Source: DATIJJ01 sp039936115 (lineage in GTDB: Bacteria; Pseudomonadota; Gammaproteobacteria; DSM-16500). From it: 8,539 nt of DNA. The first letter of the stretch is position 1. Each line of letters opens with the position of its first letter. A model generated the notes under the pieces. That model had not been told where the DNA came from. It saw only the letters and a program-made list of their open reading frames with translations, and made no database searches. Positions 1-5,307 of this stretch are shown here, one piece after another. The position numbers were made by a program, and so were the translations under genes. The stretch is taken from positions 1 to 8,539 of the forward strand of contig JBDTIZ010000004.1 of assembly GCA_039936115.1 (NCBI GenBank). Reading direction: 5' to 3'.

Positions 1-1
1 T

Positions 2-301
2 GCATTTGTTGAATCAACGATAAACGAAGTGGTTGCAAAACGAATGGTTAAAAAACAACAGATGCAATGGACGCACATCGGTGCGCATTATCTTTTGCAA
101 ACAAGAACAGCGGTTCTAAATGATGAACTGCATGAGCATTTTAGCAGATGGTTCCCGGGCTTTAATATAAAAAAATCAGAGAGATGCGCTTGTGGGGATG
201 CAGAAAACGGCATAATTTTTGTCAAGATGACCCCCCACAATTTTACGCTCTCGCCAATATGGGGTATTTTGACTTTAGCCGCAAAAACCCAGGTTTTTTA
301 A
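2..301 (+). CDS. Transposase, C-terminal fragment (5' end outside window, 3' end cut by the Tn3-family element)
   Basis: The reading frame is already open at base 2 and has no credible start, so the gene begins before the window. Its first ~55 residues contain VESTINEVVAKRMVKKQQ, then GAHYLLQTRTAVLN and RWFPGF. This basic KKQQMQW...GAHxLLQxRT pattern resembles the C-terminal tail of a DDE-type IS transposase; I cannot name the IS family with confidence (ISKra4-like is a guess). After about residue 56 the sequence looks less protein-like, so the native stop may have been close by. The frame runs across the left transposon end at 261 and stops at 299-301 inside transposon DNA, so the last ~13 residues are a fusion artefact. 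It is a remnant and should not encode a functional enzyme. Confidence 0.6.
   Translation, partial: AFVESTINEVVAKRMVKKQQMQWTHIGAHYLLQTRTAVLNDELHEHFSRWFPGFNIKKSERCACGDAENGIIFVKMTPHNFTLSPIWGILTLAAKTQVF
261..297 (+). repeat. Left terminal inverted repeat (IRL) of the Tn3-family transposon
   Basis: It begins GGGGTATTTTGACTTTAGCC and ends AAACCCAGGTTTT. All 37 bases match the reverse complement of 8377-8413. The next base differs and the one after matches, so it fits the 38-bp size typical of Tn3-family ends. It would be the binding site of TnpA. It lies only 37 bp from the stop codon of the recombinase gene. Confidence 0.95.
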
Positions 302-334
302 ATCAGGCAATAAGTACCAGTAAATCCGTATAGT

Positions 335-1576
335 TTATTCATTTTCTGTGCCATCAAAACCAAGAGGCACAATCTTCTTTTTTTTAGCCGTATCATTTCT
401 ATCTCGTAAATCAACATCAATGTATTTATCTGTTATGCTGCTGTTACTATGCCCAGCATCATCTCTGACATGCTCACGCGGACGAATTTTCACATCATCA
501 GAAATTCCAGTATGACGTAACCAGTGTACTGTTGCATGCATTAATTGCTGCGCATCTTCTTTAAAACCATCTTGTTGTAAACGTATAACTGACCCATCAA
601 AACACTGCTGTACTAACGAGCGAATAGGTCGAGTACTAGTTATAGGGCCTGTACCTGTTTGCTTTGAAATAAGAGGCGTGGTTTCCCCTGGCGATGGAAG
701 ACTTGTCAAGTTTAGATGCTTTCTAAAGCGTTTTAATGCATTGAGCATATCAGCACTCACAGCAATGTGTCTCTCTTTATTGCCTTTTCCACGTGTTTTA
801 AACCACCATAAGCTATCGCTATCTCGATAGAAATGGCCCATTTGTGGAGTCCAACGTGCGTTTGCAGCTAATTCAGAGATACGTAAATACATGGCATATA
901 ATGCATTCATGATGAATAACGTGCGCTCATGTGATGGATTTTCATTTGCCATCAAATAAGCTGTTTCTATCACATAACCCCATTGTAATTCAGGCAATTT
1001 GCGTACAACTCGTTTTGTTTGTTGTTTTGAGAAATACTGATTACGCTGTCGAATCTGTAATACTGGATTAATCTCCGTATAATTTTCCTGAATTAAGAAA
1101 TTAAAAAAACTGCCAGTAATGGTGAATATTTCACGTAAGGATTTTTCTGATAAAGTGTAATCATCAATGTTTGGTTTTTTTCCTTTGTGAATTTGTGCTT
1201 TTGGTAATGTAACTACAAATGGTTTCCATTCATTATTTGCAATTCTCTTACCATCTTTATTAATAAAGCGTGCCACTTTTTTTAATCCAGTCCAAGATTT
1301 CAAGGGTTTTTGACAAAATCGAACATATTGATCGATGTCATCACGTTTTAATTGTTTAAGTGTTTTATTGGTTTTTAAATGGCACCACTGCATTAAACGT
1401 TCAATTTCACGACGATAGGCAACAAATGTCATTGAATTATTTTGATAGGATAATAAAAATTCCCGTGCCTTTTTAAAATCTTTATTTTGCAACGCGGTCA
1501 ACTGATGACATTCATTTTGTTTCTTGAGAATTTCAATGTTATCAAATAGGGGCACTGGAGTTTTATTTTTTGCCAT
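335..1576 (-). CDS. Tyrosine recombinase / site-specific integrase (TnpI-like candidate resolvase)
   Basis: This is a DNA breakage-and-rejoining enzyme of the phage integrase family, which uses a tyrosine nucleophile. Numbering from the longest reading (start at 1603, 422 aa), the active-site set is visible: R241 in YLRISEL, K273 in RGKGNKER, H360 and R363 in HWLRHTG, H385 in DAGHS and nucleophile Y394 in TDKYI. An N-terminal SAM-like, core-binding region lies at about 45-175. I prefer the ATG at 1574-1576 (MAKNK, 413 aa), preceded at a sensible distance by GGAT, over the ATG at 1603. The gene overlaps the upstream nuclease gene by 14 bp, implying co-transcription and probably coupled translation. 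Next to a Tn3-type transposase and with no serine resolvase present, the likely job is resolving cointegrates, by analogy with TnpI. A cassette or phage-type integrase role is the alternative. All catalytic residues are present. Confidence 0.9.
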   Translation of the reverse strand: MAKNKTPVPLFDNIEILKKQNECHQLTALQNKDFKKAREFLLSYQNNSMTFVAYRREIERLMQWCHLKTNKTLKQLKRDDIDQYVRFCQKPLKSWTGLKKVARFINKDGKRIANNEWKPFVVTLPKAQIHKGKKPNIDDYTLSEKSLREIFTITGSFFNFLIQENYTEINPVLQIRQRNQYFSKQQTKRVVRKLPELQWGYVIETAYLMANENPSHERTLFIMNALYAMYLRISELAANARWTPQMGHFYRDSDSLWWFKTRGKGNKERHIAVSADMLNALKRFRKHLNLTSLPSPGETTPLISKQTGTGPITSTRPIRSLVQQCFDGSVIRLQQDGFKEDAQQLMHATVHWLRHTGISDDVKIRPREHVRDDAGHSNSSITDKYIDVDLRDRNDTAKKKKIVPLGFDGTENE

Positions 1577-2663
1577 GATCACTATCCAATTGAATAGATG
1601 CATTTAGCTCTGATTCAATAGTTTCAATAGAGGGTAGGGCTGTTTTTAGCTCCTTAGGAAGTGCTTTTGATAATGTATATTCAGAAACCCCAATCGGTGC
1701 ATCAATTTTTCTTAAGGCGTATTCAGCAATAATTTTACTTCTGGATTCACATAGCAGAATCCCAATCGTTGGATTATCAGTTTCATGTTTCATATTGCTA
1801 TCTACAGCGGATAGATAAAAACTTAATTGTCCTAAATCAGCAGGTTTGAATTTTTTTGCTTTAATTTCGCAAACCACGTAGCTTCTAAGTTTTAAATGAT
1901 AAAATAAAATATCGATGAAAAATTCTTCACCATCCACATCTAGTGGAACCTGTGTGCCTACAAATGAGAAGCCTGTGCCTAGCTCCAGTAAAAAATCGCG
2001 AATATGAGTTATTAGTGCGTTCTCAATTTCACGTTCATGAGCTTCCTGTGAGACTGTTAAAAAATCAAAATTGTATGGATTTTTTAACATTTCATGCGCT
2101 AAATCCGATTGGGGAGAGGGTAATCTTTCAAGATAATTAGACACTTTTTGTGACGCTATTCCTTGTCTTTCATATAAATCACTTTTAATGTGCATACTAA
2201 GGCTTGATCTTGACCATCCATTTTCCATCACTTTTTCTGCATACCAAGTAAGCTTTATTGGATCAGCCTTATATTTGTCGAGTAGTAGCTGTATAAGTGA
2301 CCAAGGCAATTGCGCAGCAGGTTGCTGCGTAAATTCATCCCAGGATGGATATACGGTTGCTAGAAGGCGCATATACTCTAAATTTCGCTTGGAAAAACCC
2401 TGCATTCCAGGGCGTGCACTTCGCATATCCAAAGATAATTGGTCAAGAAAATGTGATCCCCAGCGTCTGTTAGCTTGGTGTTTAATTATATCGCTGCCTA
2501 ACTCCCAATAAAAATGAATTTGCTCGGTGCTGACAGCTCTTGCAGCTTTAAGTTGAGCGTTTTGTAATCTTTTTTGAACATGCTTGAGAAAGCCAATGTA
2601 ATCTTTATCTAAAGATAGATTATCTGCTTTGGAAAGCTTTGTTGATTTTTTAGGGCTTGGCAT
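1563..2663 (-). CDS. YhcG/DUF1016-family PD-(D/E)XK nuclease domain protein
   Basis: The length (366 aa) and layout match the YhcG family. An N-terminal DUF1016 helical region (about 25-180) includes FYWELGSDI, a GFSKRNLEYMR-type helix and LPWSLIQLLLDK. A C-terminal restriction-endonuclease-like fold follows (about 205-345). Numbering from the GTG at 2666, likely catalytic residues are D252 in FFIDILFYH, E267 and K269 in CEIKAKKF, and Q280 in LGQLSFYL, with E215 as a possible fifth. Such proteins are usually described as putative nucleases, often beside restriction-modification or mobile-element genes; the biochemical role is not established for most. The ATG at 2663 is preferred, although an in-frame GTG lies directly before it; neither has a strong ribosome binding site. 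It is the first gene of a two-gene operon with the recombinase, which it overlaps by 14 bp. A role in DNA processing during transposition or in host or plasmid competition is inference. Confidence 0.9.
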   Translation of the reverse strand: MPSPKKSTKLSKADNLSLDKDYIGFLKHVQKRLQNAQLKAARAVSTEQIHFYWELGSDIIKHQANRRWGSHFLDQLSLDMRSARPGMQGFSKRNLEYMRLLATVYPSWDEFTQQPAAQLPWSLIQLLLDKYKADPIKLTWYAEKVMENGWSRSSLSMHIKSDLYERQGIASQKVSNYLERLPSPQSDLAHEMLKNPYNFDFLTVSQEAHEREIENALITHIRDFLLELGTGFSFVGTQVPLDVDGEEFFIDILFYHLKLRSYVVCEIKAKKFKPADLGQLSFYLSAVDSNMKHETDNPTIGILLCESRSKIIAEYALRKIDAPIGVSEYTLSKALPKELKTALPSIETIESELNASIQLDSDHGKK

Positions 2664-2694
2664 CACTCATTACCATCATAATTGATATAAGCAC

Positions 2695-2723
2695 AGAATA
2701 CTTTACCGAAAACATAATGTCTA
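2695..2723 (-). promoter_or_regulatory. Candidate sigma-70 promoter of the nuclease-recombinase operon
   Basis: On the minus strand TAGACA (2723-2718) and TATTCT (2700-2695) are separated by exactly 17 bases. The -35 matches consensus at five of six positions and the -10 at four. Transcription would start near 2688, about 25 bases before the nuclease ATG. A TTGACA also occurs further upstream (2774-2769) but has no good -10 at the right distance. Confidence 0.5.
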
Positions 2724-2738
2724 GTAGTATCCGCTACT
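2723..2738. repeat. Small palindrome next to the nuclease promoter: candidate operator or recombinase core site
   Basis: AGTAG (2723-2727) and CTACT (2734-2738) form a perfect inverted pair around a 6-base centre. The palindrome touches the -35 box of the candidate promoter. Two short inverted arms around a 6-8 bp centre is also the general form of a tyrosine-recombinase core site, and this element has a tyrosine recombinase but no other assigned resolution site. Arms of five bases are short enough to arise by chance. Confidence 0.35.
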
Positions 2739-2751
2739 GGCTTTTATGGGT

Positions 2752-2781
2752 ATATTGCAGAATCTCGTGTCAAGTGCAACA
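2752..2781 (-). repeat. Copy A of a 30-bp motif repeated inverted upstream of tnpA
   Basis: Read on the plus strand this segment matches the reverse complement of 5270-5299 at 23 of 30 positions without gaps, including a ten-base identical run GCAGAATCTC. It lies about 90 bp upstream of the nuclease gene and has the same orientation relative to that gene as copy B has relative to tnpA. It may be a shared regulator site, part of a resolution site or a boundary of the inserted cargo. The sequence does not decide between these. Confidence 0.5.
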
Positions 2782-2862
2782 TTACCCTCGCTAAGCTTTT
2801 GATATATTCGACCAGTGATTTTAAAATTGTGGATAATTCATTATTTTAGTCAAGATGCGCTG

Positions 2863-2878
2863 GATTTTAACCAAAATC
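2863..2878. repeat. Perfect 6-bp inverted repeat in the gap downstream of the IS30-type gene
   Basis: GATTTT and AAAATC flank a 4-base centre. As RNA from the minus strand it would be a weak AT-rich hairpin about 40 bases after the IS30-type stop codon. No T-run follows, so it is a poor intrinsic terminator. No better terminator is visible in 2667-2915. Confidence 0.25.
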
Positions 2879-2915
2879 AATATATAGCCATATTTCTTAG
2901 GAAACTTTTAATTGT

Positions 2916-3893
2916 TTATTCATCAGTGGATAATTGGAATATTTCGTGTGGCGTTTTATAGTCCAAACATTTTAATGGTCTGTTATTTATTTCATCGATT
3001 AATCGAGAAATATGTTTTTGCTTGAGTTTTGCTATATCATAATTGCGTGGCAATTCTGCTCTAATTACACCATTACCATTTTCTACTGCTCCTTTTTGAT
3101 AAGGTGAAGCTGGTTTGCAAAAATAAATTTTTGTACCAAAGCATTCTTGAATCCATTTGTATTTATTAAATTCACTACCCTGGTCAAAAGTAATAGATTT
3201 AAGATGTTTTTTAATTTTTTTAACGGTGCTAATTAAAGTTGATGCTGTGCCACTTGCTGTCTTATCAATATTTTTTATTGCCACAATGAAGCGCGTTTGA
3301 CGTTCGCGCAAGGTAATCAGATTGCCTTTGATTCCTTGCTTAAACATCATTAAATCCCCCTCCCAATGTCCGAACTCTTTTCGTTGGTTGATCACATCAG
3401 GACGATTATTAATGAGTAATTCTTTTGGTACCCGTGGTTTCCTAGCATTGCGTTTAATACGCCAAAAATGTTTACGCCTTAATTTATTATAAAAAATATT
3501 TCGAATGCCATAATCACTATAAATATAGCGATAAATAGTCTCGTGGGAAATAATACAGTGTCCTGCATTTTCAAGTTTTAATCGCCCTTCGATTTGCCAA
3601 GGAGACCAACCTGATTTAAGTTTTGTATGTACGTAATTTTTTAAATTTTCATTCTTATCTATTTTTCTCTCTCGTTTTCGGCGAACAAGATAATTCTGGT
3701 GTGCAGTGTTACTCCAATAAATATTTATCTCATGGCGCCAATGTTTGAAACTGTTTCGTTTTATTTCACGATAAATTGTGGAACGATTAACTCCTAATAT
3801 TTCAGCAATTTTTCCTTTTGCATATCTTTTCTCAAGCATAATTCGTAAAAATATTCTGTCTTTTTCAGTAAGATGGTGATATTGCTTGCTCAT
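2916..3893 (-). CDS. IS30-family transposase
   Basis: The 325-aa protein has an N-terminal helix-turn-helix (about 26-47: KGKIAEILGVNRSTIYREI), a central region with SGWSPWQIEGRL and SHETIYRYIY, and a C-terminal DDE integrase core. The apparent catalytic residues are D180 (GHWEGD), D237 (TFDQGSEF) and E271 (KGAVENGNG), with 34-residue D-E spacing as expected for IS30. NNRPLKCLDYKTPHEIF near the end is also typical. It is uninterrupted and of normal length (about 310-385 aa for the family). Oddly, its ATG is only seven bases from the stop of the EVE gene, leaving no room for an IS30 upstream end, and I could not find matching terminal repeats. The gene may therefore be an end-less remnant carried as the last gene of the neighbouring operon. 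SD-like AAGAA before the start is weak. Confidence 0.92.
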   Translation of the reverse strand: MSKQYHHLTEKDRIFLRIMLEKRYAKGKIAEILGVNRSTIYREIKRNSFKHWRHEINIYWSNTAHQNYLVRRKRERKIDKNENLKNYVHTKLKSGWSPWQIEGRLKLENAGHCIISHETIYRYIYSDYGIRNIFYNKLRRKHFWRIKRNARKPRVPKELLINNRPDVINQRKEFGHWEGDLMMFKQGIKGNLITLRERQTRFIVAIKNIDKTASGTASTLISTVKKIKKHLKSITFDQGSEFNKYKWIQECFGTKIYFCKPASPYQKGAVENGNGVIRAELPRNYDIAKLKQKHISRLIDEINNRPLKCLDYKTPHEIFQLSTDE

Positions 3894-3900
3894 ATTATTC

Positions 3901-4329
3901 TTATAAAATTGCTTTCATAGCATTTGCAATTAATTGAAAATCAATATCTGGTATCTCGAAAGCACCAAATCGAAATTTATATCCCCATTGTTTTTTATCA
4001 GTTATAAATGTAAGTTCTTCAACTAATGGCTTAATTTGAACAGGATGTGCTGATAAATATTTAATGTTTCTACGATAAGGTGTGAATCCATTACCCATAT
4101 CGTAAAGATATACTTCTTCGCCTGAAACTATTCCTATAGCAGTAAATTCCTGGCATGGAATATTTTTTTCAAACTCAAGTTTTGGTGAATAATATATTAT
4201 ACCGTCACCAACATTCATCCTCTTGAGTGGTAAAGCCTTACCATGACATGCTTGAGCAATACCCTCATTAATACCACGCTGTACATGATTTTTAGAAGCA
4301 ACTAACATCCAATATTTTTTCTTACTCAT
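3901..4329 (-). CDS. EVE-domain protein (UPF0310-type, PUA-like)
   Basis: The whole 142-aa protein is one EVE domain. Landmarks in order are YWMLVASKNHVQRGI (6-20), ACHGKALPLKRMNVGDGIIYY (27-47), FTAIGIVSGEEVY (62-74), GFTPYRRNIKYL (81-92) and WGYKFRFGAFEIPDIDFQLI (115-134). These match the usual bacterial stand-alone EVE proteins and the length is normal. The fold is related to PUA, YTH and ASCH domains, and several relatives bind modified bases in DNA or RNA; some are fused to or neighbour restriction and defence genes. The ligand of this one is unknown. The start ATG overlaps the MarR stop as ATGA, so translation is probably coupled. It is the third gene of the SRPBCC-MarR-EVE operon and appears intact to its C-terminus despite the adjoining IS30-type gene. 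Confidence 0.92.
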   Translation of the reverse strand: MSKKKYWMLVASKNHVQRGINEGIAQACHGKALPLKRMNVGDGIIYYSPKLEFEKNIPCQEFTAIGIVSGEEVYLYDMGNGFTPYRRNIKYLSAHPVQIKPLVEELTFITDKKQWGYKFRFGAFEIPDIDFQLIANAMKAIL

Positions 4330-4787
4330 CCTGAAACATCCATTTTTGAAATAAGATTATTTAATACGTTAATAAGTGATTGCTGATCGTTCTTTTTAAG
4401 AATGCCAAAAAAATTAGCATCAATTTTTTCAACAATTGGTATTAATTTTGATATTAGTTCTTTACCTTTTCTCGTGAGATAAACAGCCTTTGCACGAGTA
4501 TCTTCTTTATGTTCCATTCGTTTAACATAACCCTCTGTCACAAGTTTTTTAAATGATTTAGAAACTGTCATTTTATCGAGTTTAGATTGACGTATTATTA
4601 AGCTTTGTGAAACCTCATGATTTTTACTTTCATGCCACAATGTAATTGCAAGAATCACAAATTGAGCATGAGATATATTATGAATATCAAGTGCTTTTTT
4701 AATTAAACGTTGCCAAGTAATCGTAGTTTGCCAAAGCAAAAATCCTGGGCTGTCTTCTGGCTTGTCGACACTAAATACAGAGCTCAT
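4326..4787 (-). CDS. MarR-family winged-helix transcriptional regulator
   Basis: The 153-aa protein has the normal MarR length and plan: N-terminal dimerisation helices (about 15-50, with LLWQTTITWQRLIKKAL and ISHAQFVILAI), a helix-turn-helix with recognition helix around 59-80 (SQSLIIRQSKLDKMTVSKSFKKL), a beta wing at about 88-104 with the conserved D-x-R (EDTRAKAVYLT), and C-terminal helices for dimerisation. MarR proteins are dimeric repressors or activators that commonly respond to small phenolic or lipophilic ligands or oxidants and bind palindromes at their own promoter. The palindrome over the -10 box at 5235-5249 is the obvious candidate operator. The ATG overlaps the upstream SRPBCC stop by one base (TAATG), so the two are translated together. 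The ligand is not predictable from the sequence. Confidence 0.93.
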   Translation of the reverse strand: MSSVFSVDKPEDSPGFLLWQTTITWQRLIKKALDIHNISHAQFVILAITLWHESKNHEVSQSLIIRQSKLDKMTVSKSFKKLVTEGYVKRMEHKEDTRAKAVYLTRKGKELISKLIPIVEKIDANFFGILKKNDQQSLINVLNNLISKMDVSG

Positions 4788-5206
4788 TATCGTAAACTCG
4801 CTAATTCAACTAAGGCATCCATTTGCTTAGGAACAGATGCAGCAACATTTTTTGCAACTAAATTAGCCCAAATAAAACTAAGAACACCCTTTACAGTAAT
4901 CGTGCTGGTAATACGCAATCCATTTGGAGTTTCCTCAAGTTCGTGTGCATCGTACATAATCGCGCCAGGAAACTTGGTATAATCAGTAAATTTTTTATTA
5001 CTTATAACTTCAGATAAAGTTATTTTTACCTTTGGGCCTTTATTAGGTTTTAAAATGAAATGACTACCTTTGGTGAAAGGAGCATCCAGTTTACAATACT
5101 CAAGTTCTGTATCCCAAGTTGGCCAATTATTTACATCTGACCATAAACGCCATACATCTTCTTTTTTCACGCCTTGATAAGTCTTACTATATGATTTGAC
5201 CCACAT
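4787..5206 (-). CDS. SRPBCC (START/polyketide-cyclase-like) ligand-binding protein
   Basis: The 139-aa protein looks like a single-domain SRPBCC helix-grip protein: a first strand with WVKSYSKTYQG, then the conserved helix VWRLWSDVNNWPTWDTELEYCKL (about 18-40), a strand GSHFILKPNKGPKVKITLSEV, further strands with TSTITVKGVLSF, and a long C-terminal helix (about 112-137) that would close the hydrophobic cavity. Such proteins bind or process small hydrophobic molecules; many have no known substrate. No signal peptide or membrane segment is visible, so it should be cytoplasmic. It is the first gene of the operon, with GAGG seven bases before the ATG. Its co-expression with a MarR regulator suggests a shared small-molecule theme, which is inference. 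Confidence 0.88.
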   Translation of the reverse strand: MWVKSYSKTYQGVKKEDVWRLWSDVNNWPTWDTELEYCKLDAPFTKGSHFILKPNKGPKVKITLSEVISNKKFTDYTKFPGAIMYDAHELEETPNGLRITSTITVKGVLSFIWANLVAKNVAASVPKQMDALVELASLR

Positions 5207-5213
5207 GATATTG

Positions 5214-5220
5214 CCTCACT
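5214..5220 (-). promoter_or_regulatory. Ribosome binding site of the SRPBCC gene
   Basis: The minus strand reads AGTGAGG, seven bases before the ATG at 5206. It is the clearest Shine-Dalgarno site in the window and fixes the start of the first gene in the operon. Confidence 0.75.
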
Positions 5221-5234
5221 CTCATAGGTAAAAA

Positions 5235-5249
5235 CGCATAATATATGCG
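5235..5249. promoter_or_regulatory. Palindromic candidate MarR operator over the operon's -10 box
   Basis: CGCATA and TATGCG form perfect 6-bp arms around ATA, and flanking AAA and TTT extend the symmetry imperfectly. The -10 hexamer (5238-5243) lies entirely inside it, so a bound dimer would block RNA polymerase. The size (about 15-20 bp) and position suit autoregulation by the MarR protein encoded in the same operon. Binding by that protein is inferred. Confidence 0.65.
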
Positions 5250-5266
5250 AGTTTACTATCTGTCAA
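5238..5266 (-). promoter_or_regulatory. Sigma-70 promoter of the SRPBCC-MarR-EVE operon
   Basis: On the minus strand a perfect TTGACA (5266-5261) is followed after exactly 17 bases by TATTAT (5243-5238), five of six to consensus. This is the strongest promoter seen in the window. Transcription would start about 25 bases before the SRPBCC ATG. It may also carry the IS30-type gene, since no terminator is visible between EVE and that gene. Confidence 0.8.
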
Positions 5267-5269
5267 GCG

Positions 5270-5299
5270 TGGTGCGCTTCAAGTGAGATTCTGCCATAT
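5270..5299 (+). repeat. Copy B of the 30-bp motif, just upstream of tnpA
   Basis: Its reverse complement matches 2752-2781 at 23 of 30 positions. It ends eight bases before the tnpA start and lies directly behind the -35 box of the divergent MarR-operon promoter. It could therefore influence both tnpA and that operon. Its position between a divergent operon and a Tn3-type transposase is where resolution and regulatory sites of such elements often sit. Confidence 0.5.
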
Positions 5300-5307
5300 G
5301 ATCGACG

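Noticed and set aside
1943..2511. Plus-strand open frames at 1943-2140 and 2188-2511
   Set aside because: They lie entirely opposite the well-supported DUF1016 nuclease gene, and their translations look like antisense sequence with no recognisable domain.
2667..2915. CRISPR array, tRNA or structured RNA gene in the largest non-coding gap
   Set aside because: There are no regularly spaced repeats, no cloverleaf-like pairing and no strong stem-loop. Only short palindromes and the copy A motif are present.
2873..3947. 11-bp direct repeat AAAATCAATAT at 2873-2883 and 3937-3947 as an IS30 target duplication
   Set aside because: IS30 elements make only 2-3 bp duplications. The right copy is within the conserved coding tail of EVE, and the flanks do not match further. 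An AT-rich 11-mer match is plausible by chance.
4710..4982. Plus-strand open frame of 90 codons
   Set aside because: It is antisense to the MarR-SRPBCC junction, where both minus-strand genes have family motifs. No ribosome binding site or domain is visible.
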